A DNA stretch of 64,000 bases. Origin: Methanobacterium sp. UBA375 (lineage in GTDB: Archaea > Methanobacteriota > Methanobacteria > Methanobacteriales > Methanobacteriaceae). Positions 44,973 to 53,794 of the stretch are shown piece after piece. The stretch spans positions 120,976 to 184,975 of the forward strand of contig DAGC01000005.1 in NCBI GenBank assembly GCA_002495625.1. The letters are read 5' to 3'. The notes under the pieces are model-generated. The model was not told the origin of the DNA and did no database searches. It saw only the letters and a program-made list of their open reading frames with translations. Numbering within the stretch: the first letter of the stretch is position 1; each line of letters begins with the position of its first letter. Both the position numbers and the translations under genes were made by a program.

Positions 44973-45716
44973 ATGAAACTAATCAACGAACTAATGAAAG
45001 CTCTGGGTGAAAATGATTCCCCTGTAAAGGATGTGAGGGTAGGTGTATCCTGGACTGGTGTCCATGGAAAATATGGGGGAGTTTCCAAGACTTATGGAAT
45101 CCCGGTGGCCCATGGTAATTACACACGAGATATGGGGGAGTTAACAAGTAAAACCACATTAGAACTGGCAGAGTATGTTAAATCCTGGAATCTAGTGGAA
45201 GCAAGCATTGGTGTGGCGGCCATTAATTCCATGATCAAACCCCGGGGAAAAAAGGATGTGAATGCCCAGGATATCATCATAGAAGAAAGTAAAAATAAGA
45301 AGGTTACCATGGTCGGTAAGTTTCCCAAGATCGATGAAATAAGATCCGTGGCCAGGGAATTATGGGTCCTGGAATCTGATCAAACCCTCTTAAACCCCAA
45401 GGAAGGAATTATCACCGAGGCAGCTGCGGAATACGTCTTCCCTGGCAGTGATATAATCATTATAACTGGTTCTACCCTGATAAATAAAGGATTAGAACGT
45501 TATCTGAACTTGGCTAAAGAGGAAAATGCTTATACCATCGTTATGGGGCCCAGTACCCCTATGAGTGATGTTCTATTTGATTACGGCGCTGATATGCTGG
45601 CTGGAGTAGAAATATTAGACCCTGAAGCCATTCTACGGAAGATCAGCCAGAGTGGAGGTATGATCAACACCAGAGTATGCCGGGGTGAAATAGGGTTCAG
45701 GGTGCTGGAAGGTTAA
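44973..45716 (+). CDS. DUF364 protein (putative metal chelation family)
   Basis: The 247-residue protein begins MKLINELMKALGENDSPVKD. It contains the DUF364 core: VTMVGKFPKIDEIR, LWVLESDQ, PGSDIIIITGSTLINKGLERYL and VMGPSTPMSDVLFDYGADMLAG. The family is annotated as putative heavy-metal chelatase, with little experimental support. The N-terminal region (VSWTGVHGKYGGVSKTYG) resembles the associated DUF4213. It shares an operon with fmdE (9-bp gap) and a methyltransferase. A second copy lies at 49853-50728. Confidence 0.85.
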   Translation: MKLINELMKALGENDSPVKDVRVGVSWTGVHGKYGGVSKTYGIPVAHGNYTRDMGELTSKTTLELAEYVKSWNLVEASIGVAAINSMIKPRGKKDVNAQDIIIEESKNKKVTMVGKFPKIDEIRSVARELWVLESDQTLLNPKEGIITEAAAEYVFPGSDIIIITGSTLINKGLERYLNLAKEENAYTIVMGPSTPMSDVLFDYGADMLAGVEILDPEAILRKISQSGGMINTRVCRGEIGFRVLEG

Positions 45717-45751
45717 TCCAGATGCGCTAAACTTAGAGACGGAGGAGTCTA

Positions 45752-46372
45752 ATGGATCAAAACTCACAACCAACTGATTCAATGTTAATTGACGGACCTC
45801 GTGCACCAATTTATCCCCTGATAGCGGGTCAGATCAGGGATAAACTCGAAATAAAAGAGGGGACAGCCATCGACGTGGGTACAGGTCCCGCATCACTTTC
45901 TATAGCTATAGCCAGAATAACCAAACTCAAAATTTACGCAATGGACATATCCCCTGAAATGCTCCAGATTGCACAGGAATCAATTGAAAATGATGGCTTA
46001 AAGGACAGAATAAAACCAGTAAGGGGTGATGTCCACCGGATGCCTTTCCAGGATAGCTTTGCAGATCTGATATTCAGCAGGGGGTCCATGTTTTTCTGGA
46101 AAGATCTGGTATCAGCCTTCAGGGAAATACACCGGGTTTTAAAGCCGGGTGGAGCCGGGTACATAGGTGGAGGATGGGGAAGTTCTTCAGCACGGAAAAA
46201 GATCAAAGATAGGTTTAAACAGCAAAACGAATCCTACAAAAAACCCCCTAAAATTCAAATTGATACCCTTGAAATAGCAGTTAGAGAAGCTGGAATCCGT
46301 GATTATATCTTAATTAATGATGACTCAGGATTGTGGGTTTCATTTAAAAAGGACGAAGTGTTTATTGGATAA
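45752..46372 (+). CDS. Class I SAM-dependent methyltransferase (FmdE/DUF364-linked)
   Basis: The 206-residue protein has motif I AIDVGTGPASLSIAIA, motif II AMDISPEMLQIAQ, a motif III region PVRGDVHRMPF, and FREIHRVLKPGGAGYIGGGWG. This is the compact UbiE/COQ5-like fold. GGAGGAG precedes the start and DUF364 ends 35 bp before. Substrate unknown; a small-molecule methyltransferase fits best. It resembles the 59582-60196 product in layout. Confidence 0.87.
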   Translation: MDQNSQPTDSMLIDGPRAPIYPLIAGQIRDKLEIKEGTAIDVGTGPASLSIAIARITKLKIYAMDISPEMLQIAQESIENDGLKDRIKPVRGDVHRMPFQDSFADLIFSRGSMFFWKDLVSAFREIHRVLKPGGAGYIGGGWGSSSARKKIKDRFKQQNESYKKPPKIQIDTLEIAVREAGIRDYILINDDSGLWVSFKKDEVFIG

Positions 46373-46407
46373 TTATTCAAAAATGGTTTTTGGAGGAAAA
46401 ATAAAGC

Positions 46408-46938
46408 ATGAAATGGTATTATGTTGTTTTCATCGTATTTTTTATTATCATATCCTGCGCCACTGTTTACAAAGCGATTACACCCCATAATTACGATTCA
46501 AATGGAGTATCTTTTAATTATCCCGGTACATGGATTAAATTAGACCCTAATCAATTGAATAATACAAACGAAAGCACGAAATCTGATCTCGTAGCTGTTG
46601 GTGATCCTAACAGCGCTCATAATGGGGATATTATAGTTATCGTACAGAAGACTGAGAAAGTTGGCACGCTGGAGGAGATCGTCGCAGCCAGTAAAGCTGA
46701 GTTAGAAAAGGATTGGGGGGCGGTTATACAGTCGGATAATATTATAAAGGTGGATGGAAGGGATGCCCATGATATTGTTTATACAACAGACTCTAGATCA
46801 AATAAAAAGCAGAGAATGGTGATCTTTGATAAAAACGACATGGTTTATTGTATAATCCTGGGAGGATCTATATCTGCATTCGATGGCCAGAAAGACAATT
46901 TCGATATGATAGTGAACAGTTTTAAGGTTACAGGATAA
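46408..46938 (+). CDS. PsbP-like secreted or membrane-anchored protein
   Basis: The 176-residue protein has one N-terminal membrane segment (WYYVVFIVFFIIISCATVY) followed by a PsbP/DUF1795-like domain: GVSFNYPGTWIKLDP, IIVIVQKTEKVGTLEEI and a final DNFDMIVNSFKVTG. Such small domains are common in Methanobacterium and of unknown role. GGAGGAAAAA lies upstream. It follows the methyltransferase by 35 bp and may be the last gene of that unit. It converges with the radical SAM gene, with a 2-bp gap. Confidence 0.75.
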   Translation: MKWYYVVFIVFFIIISCATVYKAITPHNYDSNGVSFNYPGTWIKLDPNQLNNTNESTKSDLVAVGDPNSAHNGDIIVIVQKTEKVGTLEEIVAASKAELEKDWGAVIQSDNIIKVDGRDAHDIVYTTDSRSNKKQRMVIFDKNDMVYCIILGGSISAFDGQKDNFDMIVNSFKVTG

Positions 46939-46940
46939 GT

Positions 46941-48011
46941 TTAAACTCTGATTATGGGTTCACTAACCAGGCCACATAAAAATAGTTCATCAAAGAAGGG
47001 ACACATACCCCTGCAATCACTACTTTTATCACATTTTGAACAGTTCAATTTACATTTCTCATCCACGTAATTTCTGTAATTGGAGAAAGCATCCTGCCAA
47101 ATATCTTTGAAGCTGGATCTCTTCAGGCTGTAACTGTATTTTTTGTTGTTACAGAAAGAGCAGGGTGATACATTCATTTCCTCATCTATGTATACGGAAA
47201 AAAAGCCGCACTCACAGCTATCTACCATGGCATTATCGATCTCTGTCTTTTTAAGTAGAATTGGAACGAAACAGGCGTCGAACCCGATTTTTATATTAGT
47301 AGCAGGTTTGTTTACCCGGTCAAGGAATGATCGGAGTTTCTGGGGTGATCTGATGGTGTCTTCTCTTCTGGCCCGGCCGGTTGGTTTGTAGGTTAGGAAG
47401 ATCACCGCGTTAAATGGTTCCAGATGTTCATCGTATTTTCCATCTAAAAGCTGTGTCGCATGTTCAAGAGTGGTTTCAGAAATAACGTAATGAATATTGG
47501 TTCTGATTTCGTTATCATCAAGGAGTTTTCCCACTTTGGAAAGTTCATCTAGAGTTAGATTATCTCTGTAGGGATCCCAGGATATGGCCACTGCACCGCA
47601 GTATTTCCTGCTGGTCTCCAGGTTTTCCGGGTTAAAGAATTTCCCACAGGTAGTGTAATTGGGAATTATACCATAATCTTCCCGGGTTGTCCTGATTATC
47701 TCGTTAAAATCAGGGTGAAGGAGTGGTTCCCCACCTCCCAGGGCCACCTGGAATATGCTTCCATATGTTTTATGGGTGAGTTCTTGGAGCACGTGTTGGT
47801 AGTCTTCTAGTGACATGAACTTGCCTTCCGGGTTACTGGATCGGTAACAGTAACTGCAGCCGTTGGTGCAGTAGTTGGATATGGATATGTCTGCTAACTC
47901 CGGCCAAGGGGCCATGTAGGGATTTTTTGTTAGTTCATCACCCCAGCGTAGTGTGAATCCTGTTTCAGGGACGCCTACAAAGTTGTATCCCTTGGAGTGC
48001 TTTCGTATCAT
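46941..48011 (-). CDS. Radical SAM/SPASM-domain protein
   Basis: The 356-residue protein has the radical SAM motif CTNGCSYCYRSSNPEG (about residues 52-60). A C-terminal SPASM region follows, with many cysteines (CECGFF, VSPCSFCNN, CKLNCSKCDKSSDCRGMCPFF). SPASM enzymes usually modify peptides or proteins, as in RiPP maturation. It is 55 bp downstream of a small protein with an unusual TNSSSASF motif and in the same direction, a layout that suggests enzyme and substrate. It may instead be an anaerobic maturase for a metalloenzyme. Confidence 0.88.
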   Translation of the reverse strand: MIRKHSKGYNFVGVPETGFTLRWGDELTKNPYMAPWPELADISISNYCTNGCSYCYRSSNPEGKFMSLEDYQHVLQELTHKTYGSIFQVALGGGEPLLHPDFNEIIRTTREDYGIIPNYTTCGKFFNPENLETSRKYCGAVAISWDPYRDNLTLDELSKVGKLLDDNEIRTNIHYVISETTLEHATQLLDGKYDEHLEPFNAVIFLTYKPTGRARREDTIRSPQKLRSFLDRVNKPATNIKIGFDACFVPILLKKTEIDNAMVDSCECGFFSVYIDEEMNVSPCSFCNNKKYSYSLKRSSFKDIWQDAFSNYRNYVDEKCKLNCSKCDKSSDCRGMCPFFDELFLCGLVSEPIIRV

Positions 48012-48066
48012 CTAAAATCGTATCATCTAAATATTCGTAATTTAAAAAAAATAGAGGGTAATTTTT

Positions 48067-48486
48067 TTAGTCCCGGGGGTCTTCTTCACATTCACATTCC
48101 AATTCGTTGGTCTGGGTTGCCCCCACACCGAAGAGGTCTCTACCTCCGCCTTTTACGAGTATCCAGTTAATAAGCTTCCACATCTCGTGGTCAGAGAGTT
48201 TGCTGAGGTTGGTAGTGGCTATCTTGTCCGGGTCAATTTTTTCATCTAATTCAATGGATTTTCCCAGGTAGAACTCTTTGATGGTGAAGTAGTATTCACC
48301 GGCACCTATATTGGTTTTGTATCCTTCCTTCTTGAGTTCGTCTTTAAGGAAAGTTAAAAGTTGTACCCTGCCTATTTTACCCTTTTTCTGGTGATGTTTT
48401 ATGTTGTCGTTTATTATGTCTTCTTTGGCGGTTATCACGAAGCTTGCCGAGCTGCTGTTAGTTACAAAATCACTTCTTATCTTCAA
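48067..48486 (-). CDS. Small protein with MKIRSDFVTNSSSASFVI N-terminus, possible radical SAM substrate
   Basis: The 139-residue protein starts at TTG 48486 after GGAGGAG. Its N-terminus, MKIRSDFVTNSSSASFVI, resembles a motif I recall from uncharacterised bacterial proteins (KIRSDFVTNSSSSSFV). The middle is charged and helical, and a glycine-rich segment (KGGGRDLFGVGATQ) precedes an acidic tail with ECECEED. No known domain was recognised. Its position directly ahead of a SPASM radical SAM gene makes it a candidate substrate. The N-terminal Ser-rich motif or the CEC tail would be modification sites to test. Confidence 0.72.
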   Translation of the reverse strand: MKIRSDFVTNSSSASFVITAKEDIINDNIKHHQKKGKIGRVQLLTFLKDELKKEGYKTNIGAGEYYFTIKEFYLGKSIELDEKIDPDKIATTNLSKLSDHEMWKLINWILVKGGGRDLFGVGATQTNELECECEEDPRD

Positions 48487-48572
48487 AAAAAACTCCTCCT
48501 GACATCAGTTTTATTTTGTCCACTGTAATTACTTATCTTTCTTCACTTAACCTTCTTTTTATGCTTCATAAA

Positions 48573-49571
48573 TTATTCTCTTCTGACCTGTATCATCTCG
48601 GCAACGATACTCACCGCAATTTCCTGGGGTGTTTCCGCACTGATGGATAATCCAATGGGAGAATGTACTGCTTCGACCTTTTCTGGGTTGTACCCAGTTT
48701 TTTTTAAGTATTCCAGGATCATTTTCACTTTTGTTCTACTCCCGATCATACCCAAGTATTTGGTTTCCTTTTTGAGAGATTCTTCCAAAACATCTTTGTC
48801 AAACTGGTGTCCCCTGGTGACGATTACCACATACTCCTCTCCTGTAAAATTCAACTGGCTGAAAACCTCTTTAAAATCTTCCACTATCACTTTATGAGCG
48901 TCTGGGAATCTTTTTTTGTTGGCAAATTCCTCCCGGTCATCGATGACTGTGACCTGAAACCCCACAGTCTCAGCCAAGGGGACTATGTACTGGGCAACAT
49001 GTCCTGCACCGAATACATAGAGTATAGGTGAGGGGTGGATGGTTTCGATGAGGGTTTCGTCCATTAGCCGGGGTTGAAGCTGATTTATATTACTCTGGAA
49101 GAAGGAATCATCGTCCAATCTTATACTATCACCCGTAATGGTCATATCTTCTTCTAGGAGTGTTTTCTGGTATTTTCCATTGAAACTGGTTATGAAAATT
49201 CCCTTTTCACCGTTCTTCTCCAGGTGATCAATGCGCTGGTAGACTTCTGCGTGTTTTTCCAGTACCGGCTCCAGGAAAACTTCAACTACTCCACCGCAGA
49301 TATCTCCATCAGAACCAACCTCTTCTGAATCCAGTCGTATCTCCATTAGTTGGGGTTCATCATTACCTATACTCTTTATGGCATGTTTCTGCACTTTATA
49401 TTCCAGACCACCACCTCCAATGGTTTCATAGACCGTTTCATCTTCTCCAACGAACATTTTGGCGCCTGTATTACGTGGGCTTGAACCATCTTTCGATACG
49501 ATAGTTGCAATGGTTCCTGTTTTACCATTGGCTATATGGTCTCTAATCACATCATATATCGTAGTTTTCAT
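48573..49571 (-). CDS. XdhC/CoxI-family molybdenum cofactor maturation protein
   Basis: The 332-residue protein has the XdhC N-terminal domain (GTIATIVSKDGSSPRNTGAKMFV, split by function; GGGLEYKVQ; GDICGGVVEVFLEP) and a C-terminal Rossmann domain (LYVFGAGHVAQYIVPLAETVGF, VIDDREEFANKKRFPDA, YLGMIGSRTKVKMIL). XdhC proteins help sulfurate or insert Mo cofactor in xanthine dehydrogenase-type enzymes, yet no such enzyme is in this window. It is 86 bp upstream of the small TNSSSASF protein on the same strand, likely one transcript. An inverted-repeat operator lies at its predicted start site. Confidence 0.87.
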   Translation of the reverse strand: MKTTIYDVIRDHIANGKTGTIATIVSKDGSSPRNTGAKMFVGEDETVYETIGGGGLEYKVQKHAIKSIGNDEPQLMEIRLDSEEVGSDGDICGGVVEVFLEPVLEKHAEVYQRIDHLEKNGEKGIFITSFNGKYQKTLLEEDMTITGDSIRLDDDSFFQSNINQLQPRLMDETLIETIHPSPILYVFGAGHVAQYIVPLAETVGFQVTVIDDREEFANKKRFPDAHKVIVEDFKEVFSQLNFTGEEYVVIVTRGHQFDKDVLEESLKKETKYLGMIGSRTKVKMILEYLKKTGYNPEKVEAVHSPIGLSISAETPQEIAVSIVAEMIQVRRE

Positions 49572-49697
49572 AAAATATCCTCTAAAACTGGTACTTCAAC
49601 TTTCAACGTCTCATTTAAGCTTATAGAATGAGATTGTGTTTGGTGGAAGGATATGTGCTATACTTTTAATTCCTTGATTTCAGTAAAGTACATATCG

Positions 49698-49724
49698 ATC
49701 GGAATAAGGAAACATACTTCCGAT
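49698..49724. promoter_or_regulatory. Inverted repeat ATCGGAA-N13-TTCCGAT at the xdhC-like promoter
   Basis: Perfect 7-bp arms separated by 13 bases lie just downstream of a minus-strand TATA box (TTTATATATTT, about 49744-49755), over the expected transcription start. Flanking CATATCG (49691-49697) and CGATATAT resemble halves of the ModE-type site, but the spacing differs. A repressor site is likely. Confidence 0.5.
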
Positions 49725-49852
49725 ATATTTGGATTGAAAACTCAAATATATAAATTTTTTGTTCCGGATCAATTACATTAAAAAGGAGTAAAACAGCTTA
49801 AAATTCAGTATTAACTGCCTAAAAACCTTTTTTTCAAAAAAAAACTAATAAA

Positions 49853-50728
49853 TTATACCCATCCTTTAATCTTAACAGATTTTCTATATTTTACGGTTGT
49901 CACCACACGTTCAGCAGACTTACCATAGAGGTGGTAACCTGACCCTCCTTCTGTTAAAGTATCAAGCATTTTTTCTGGGTTGGTGATTATATCCCCTCCC
50001 AAAATATTGACTCCTCTCCTAAAAAAGGCGTGTGGGAGGATACTTGCAGTGGGTCCCAGTACAACAACCTGGGCATCGGGACGGGCTAATTTCAATATCC
50101 CTTCTAACGTCCCATTTATTAGGGTTGTACCAGTTATGACCAGCACATCTGCTTTAGGCACTATCTCTGGGGTTTTACCAGGCGGAGCGTAGAATCGAAT
50201 TTCATCGGACTTAAGGGTTCTAGGATCAAGTTCTATAACGATAAACGGTTTTTTCCTCCCTTTTAAAATCCTTAAACAGGGAGCGATTGCCCCTATAAGC
50301 ACGGGATAAGTGTCGTCCTTGAGGTCCAGACATTCTATCGCATCAACACCCACCCTCATTTTGTAGCCCTTAACCAGGCCTTTGTCCCGACAATAACTTG
50401 AAAGGGCCGATAAGACAGCTATCCCCAGGGCCTTTTTCATGGGTATGTTGGACAGGGCATCGTCCAAGTATTTTACTACGGGCCTTTCTGTTAAATACCC
50501 TGCGTTTGGCATGGCTCTGGCCGAACTGGGGCAGCACACCGCCTCAGGAATCTCTTTTATAGGCGTGGCACAGATACCTGCATGGCCAGTGTCCAGGCAT
50601 ACACCGGTGAAAAATATGCCAATAACTGCCCTTTCAACTTTTATGTTGTGAATCTTGTCCTTGAGATTGTTTTTTACTTCAGCAACGGTTTCCTCAAGGA
50701 TTTTGGATGTTTTAATTATTTCAGACAA
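49853..50728 (-). CDS. DUF364/DUF4213 protein (putative metal chelation family)
   Basis: The 291-residue protein has an N-terminal DUF4213-like part (VERAVIGIFFTGVCLDTGHAG, split by function; PEAVCCPSSARAMPNAG) and a DUF364 core (DVLVITGTTLINGTLEGIL, VVLGPTASILPHAFFRRGVNILGG). A paired CC and several other cysteines in the first 90 residues could bind metal. The start is TTG 50728. It lies 27 bp after the methyltransferase at 50756, in the same operon, driven by the ModE-type site at 51979. A decayed copy lies at 52143-52400. Confidence 0.87.
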   Translation of the reverse strand: MSEIIKTSKILEETVAEVKNNLKDKIHNIKVERAVIGIFFTGVCLDTGHAGICATPIKEIPEAVCCPSSARAMPNAGYLTERPVVKYLDDALSNIPMKKALGIAVLSALSSYCRDKGLVKGYKMRVGVDAIECLDLKDDTYPVLIGAIAPCLRILKGRKKPFIVIELDPRTLKSDEIRFYAPPGKTPEIVPKADVLVITGTTLINGTLEGILKLARPDAQVVVLGPTASILPHAFFRRGVNILGGDIITNPEKMLDTLTEGGSGYHLYGKSAERVVTTVKYRKSVKIKGWV

Positions 50729-50755
50729 CAGTCATCATCCTCCGTTTCCCAGTTA

Positions 50756-51850
50756 TTAGATGTGAGTTTTTCCTGCAACCTTCGATGCCTTTGGGAGTTC
50801 ACCCTCTTTAGTCCCGATACATAAGACAGCATGTCCAGATGCTGTTTCATGAGGTGTTAAATAGACGTTCATAAATCCCAAATCTTCTATAATTTTCTTA
50901 AGGCCTTTAGGATGACATAATGGATTTTCAAAACTGCTTAAAACCCGATCAATTTCATGAACACCGTCTACAGGTTTGATATCGCAGTTGGGGCTGCAGA
51001 AGTGATGGTTGAGCACTAAAATACCGCCGGGGTTTAATATCAGGGGTACATTTTCCAATATATCCCCCATTTCCAGGGGATATTTGTACAGAAAGTTAGA
51101 AATCAGCACGATATCGTATCTTTTCCCTTCCCTGTTTTTCATTAAATTTTTAATGCCACCTTTTTGCACTTTGATCCTATCGTCCATCCCATATCTCCGT
51201 ACAAAGGATGAAGTCAATGGTATAACGTGGTTTTGTACCAGGATACGGGCTATAAGTTCATTGTTCTCCTGACAAAGGGCAATAGAGTAGAGACCAGGAC
51301 TTCCACCAACATCCAGTAGATATTCAGATTCTGAAAATCTAGGATAGGATACTATCTCTTTTATAACTTTTTGTACTTCACCTCTAATACTTTGCTGGGC
51401 TATCGATCTGATCTGGAATTCGTCCAATTCTTTGGGAGCTTCAACAGGCCCTTTTTGATGTAATAATACTGCTATCAAATTGTTCCACTCGGATTTATAG
51501 CTTCCTGCAGACAGGATCAGATCACCCTGATATAGTGGGCTTTCTTTTAAGAGAAAGGTTTCTGCAGTTTCAGTCAGAAAGTACTTGTCCTTATTTGACT
51601 TCAAAAGACCTATATCCTCTAATGCTATTAGAATACTTTTGATGAGCCTTCCATTTACTAAAGCCGACTTGGCAATGTCACGTGAGGAAGAAGGTCCATT
51701 ATCCGCGATTTCTCCAAAGATATCAACTTCTAGGGCTACAGACAGGATCTGGTAATTTTTATACCCATCAATTATATCGTCGATCACGGAGATTCCCTCT
51801 GGAACTTCCATTTTAGCAATGTTTGTTAAATCAAATTTCACATCGTACAT
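50756..51850 (-). CDS. O-methyltransferase-like SAM methyltransferase with dimerisation domain
   Basis: The 364-residue protein has an N-terminal winged-helix dimerisation domain (VDIFGEIADNGPSSSRDIAKSALVNG, split by function; ALEDIGLLKSNKDKYFLTE) and a C-terminal Methyltransf_2-like Rossmann domain (YLLDVGGSPGLYSIALCQ, DIVLISNFLYKYPLEMGDIL, LNPGGILVLNHHF). This is the hydroxyindole/caffeate O-methyltransferase-type fold common in secondary metabolism, and it supports small-molecule synthesis. First gene of the pair with DUF364. A truncated copy is at 52403-52985. Confidence 0.87.
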   Translation of the reverse strand: MYDVKFDLTNIAKMEVPEGISVIDDIIDGYKNYQILSVALEVDIFGEIADNGPSSSRDIAKSALVNGRLIKSILIALEDIGLLKSNKDKYFLTETAETFLLKESPLYQGDLILSAGSYKSEWNNLIAVLLHQKGPVEAPKELDEFQIRSIAQQSIRGEVQKVIKEIVSYPRFSESEYLLDVGGSPGLYSIALCQENNELIARILVQNHVIPLTSSFVRRYGMDDRIKVQKGGIKNLMKNREGKRYDIVLISNFLYKYPLEMGDILENVPLILNPGGILVLNHHFCSPNCDIKPVDGVHEIDRVLSSFENPLCHPKGLKKIIEDLGFMNVYLTPHETASGHAVLCIGTKEGELPKASKVAGKTHI

Positions 51851-51978
51851 GACTATCTTCTAGGGTTATTTAAGTTAAAAAAAAGAAACAAGTGGGATAT
51901 TATTTTATTTTCCCAGTTTTCCACCTCCTCCATTATTTTTCGGAAGATACCGCCTCCGACTGACAGAAACCTTATATA

Positions 51979-52002
51979 CGTTATGAATATTTAAACATGT
52001 CG
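51979..52002. promoter_or_regulatory. ModE-type 24-bp palindrome at the methyltransferase-DUF364 promoter
   Basis: Arms CGTTATG and CATGTCG with a 10-bp AT-rich spacer. On the minus strand it is followed directly by GTATATAAGG, the probable TATA box of the 51850 operon. The copy upstream of the decayed duplicate (53116-53139) differs by one base within the 24. Confidence 0.65.
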
Positions 52003-52142
52003 TCTTGTTTGGTTGCCGTAAAATATTTAAAGGAGAAGATTTTTTTTCTTAAAAAGGTATTCAAAGGGGACATCTGTAAAAATATAGATAAAAACAGAAA
52101 GAATTTAAACAAAAATGGAAAATTGGCGACTATTATGGAAAA

Positions 52143-52400
52143 AGGTTTTTTCCTCTCTTTTTAAATCCTTAAAATGGAGCGATTGCCCCTATAACTACGG
52201 GATAAATCCTTGAGATCCAGGCATCCTATTGCATCAACACCACCCTCCTATTTGTAACTATTAACTAAGCTTTAACTGGAAAAAGCGGATAAACAGCTGT
52301 TTTCATGGCATTTTTCATAGGTATATCCGACAATACATCATTCAGGTATTTCAGTACGGTCTTTCTGTTATATGCGGCGTTTTGCATGGCTCTGGTCGAG
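52143..52400 (-). pseudogene. Decayed copy of the DUF364 gene
   Basis: The DNA aligns with 50246-50530 of the intact DUF364 gene (for example GAGCGATTGCCCCTATAA occurs in both) but carries several small deletions that break the frame. Both ends of the gene are missing. It abuts the methyltransferase relic, in the same order as the intact pair, so the pair was duplicated as a unit. Confidence 0.8.
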
Positions 52401-52402
52401 GT

Positions 52403-52985
52403 CCCGACGTTGTCTCATGAAGTTTGAAGAGACGTTCATAAAACCTAAACTCTCATCAAGTAGATGTTCAGACTCTGGAAATCCGTGGTAAGATATTATT
52501 TCCTTTACAACTTTTTGTACTTCTCCCTGATACTCTACTGGGCCCATAGATCTGATCTGGAATTCATCCATTCCTGGTGGAATTTGACTGTTTCCCGGTG
52601 TAGTAATTCCATCAGATTGTTCCAACCGGAATTGTAACTCCCAGTAGAGATCAAGTCACCTGATAGAGTGGGCTTCTTTGCAGGAGAAACGTTTCTGTAG
52701 GTTCAGTTAGAAAGTACTTATCCTGATTCGACTTCAAAAGGCCCATGTCTTCTAACGCTGTCAGGATAATTCTGATGAACATCCCATTAACTAAGGCCGC
52801 ATCTGCAATATCACGTGCAGAAGATGGTCCATTTTCTGCGATTTCTTCGAAGACATCAAGTTCCAAGCTACAGACAGGGTCTGATAATTTCTATACCCGT
52901 CCAGTACATCGTCGATCACGGAGATTCCCTCAGGAATCTCAATTTCAGCGATTTTATTCGTGTAATCAAATTTTACATCGTACAT
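52403..52985 (-). pseudogene. Decayed, internally deleted copy of the O-methyltransferase-like gene
   Basis: Three out-of-frame fragments match the 50756-51850 product: MYDVKFDYTNKIAEIEIPEG and following (52791-52985), LDVFEEIAENGPSSARDIAD and ALEDMGLLKSNQDKYFLTE (52651-52866), and DEFQIRSMGPVEYQGEVQK (near 52500-52600). The SAM-binding core (about 430 bp) is deleted and the C-terminal LGFMNV region is joined directly after. It cannot be functional as a methyltransferase. Confidence 0.85.
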
Positions 52986-53115
52986 TTTGTCTCTTTTCAA
53001 TTTTCACGCCAAAAAGAAAGTAATGGATAATAGGGGTGAAAAAGATAGGGGGATATTCCTAGCTTTCACCTCTACTAGGTATGGATATTCCATACGACCG
53101 ACAGTCTCATATATA

Positions 53116-53139
53116 CGTTATGAATATTTAAACATATCG
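53116..53139. promoter_or_regulatory. ModE-type 24-bp palindrome upstream of the decayed pair
   Basis: Arms CGTTATG and CATATCG are nearly perfect inverted repeats (one mismatch). The site and its flanking ATATACG are copied from the intact promoter. Its preservation beside a dead gene may simply reflect recent duplication. Confidence 0.6.
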
Positions 53140-53425
53140 GATTGTTATGTTGGAGAAACATATTTAAAGGATAAAATTATTTTTCATGCCATTCCAAACC
53201 CCCACATCACTAACAAGATAGATAAACAGGTTAAATTAAATTTAATTGGGAATAAATATTCTACTGCAGAAGGCCAGGCGAGTATAGTAAGGATCAAACG
53301 ATTATAGCACAGAAATTTTACAAGTGAAGCAAAAAGTGTTCTTATCTAAGTGAGGGTCTTCCTTCTTAGAATTTATCATTGCTTCGGTTGATGTAGGTTT
53401 ATTATTACAGACCACGTAATTTTCC

Positions 53426-53530
53426 AAGATAGGCTTGCATGATGAAGCAAAAAATGTTTTTAACAAAGTTTTAGAGTTAGATCCTGATTTTGGCACGTTA
53501 ATAAAGGGTAAGGTGAATAAAAAGGGGTAA
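53426..53530 (+). pseudogene. Tetratricopeptide-repeat gene relic
   Basis: The frame reads KIGLHDEAKNVFNKVLELDP then DFGTLIKGKVNKKG and stop. This is one TPR motif (G..EA...F.K.LELDP) with no upstream start. It is probably the tail of a lost TPR gene. Confidence 0.55.
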
Positions 53531-53770
53531 GGTGAATTTATCTCCTGAATGTAAACAGATTTAAATTCTGGCAACGTTTAAAGGTTCAATGAATGATATA
53601 AAACAGTAAATCGTAATAAAAACGGATAATTGGACATCATTGATTAAATAAACATTTAAAATCTTCTTTTAAATAGGTTGTCTATTTTTAATTGAAATTT
53701 AACCATAAATCTGCTGAATATATATTAATACGCTTGTTTTATCATTGTTTTAAAAGGATAAATTTAATTT

Positions 53771-53794
53771 CGATATGTTTATATTATCTTTTCG
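53771..53794. promoter_or_regulatory. ModE-type 24-bp palindrome upstream of the DUF2162-ExbB-FecBCD operon
   Basis: Arms CGATATG and CTTTTCG flank a spacer containing TTTATATTA, a possible TATA box for transcription toward 53964. The left half is identical to that of the 37747 wtpA site (CGATATG). Confidence 0.55.

Noticed and set aside
49674..49697. A standard ModE-type box at the XdhC promoter
   Set aside because: Only the right arm CATATCG fits; the left arm and spacer do not match the other copies, so it was kept as a separate inverted-repeat operator.
52987..53307. 106-codon plus-strand frame beside the decayed duplicate
   Set aside because: It crosses the relic's duplicated operator, has no ribosome site and shows no domain pattern.
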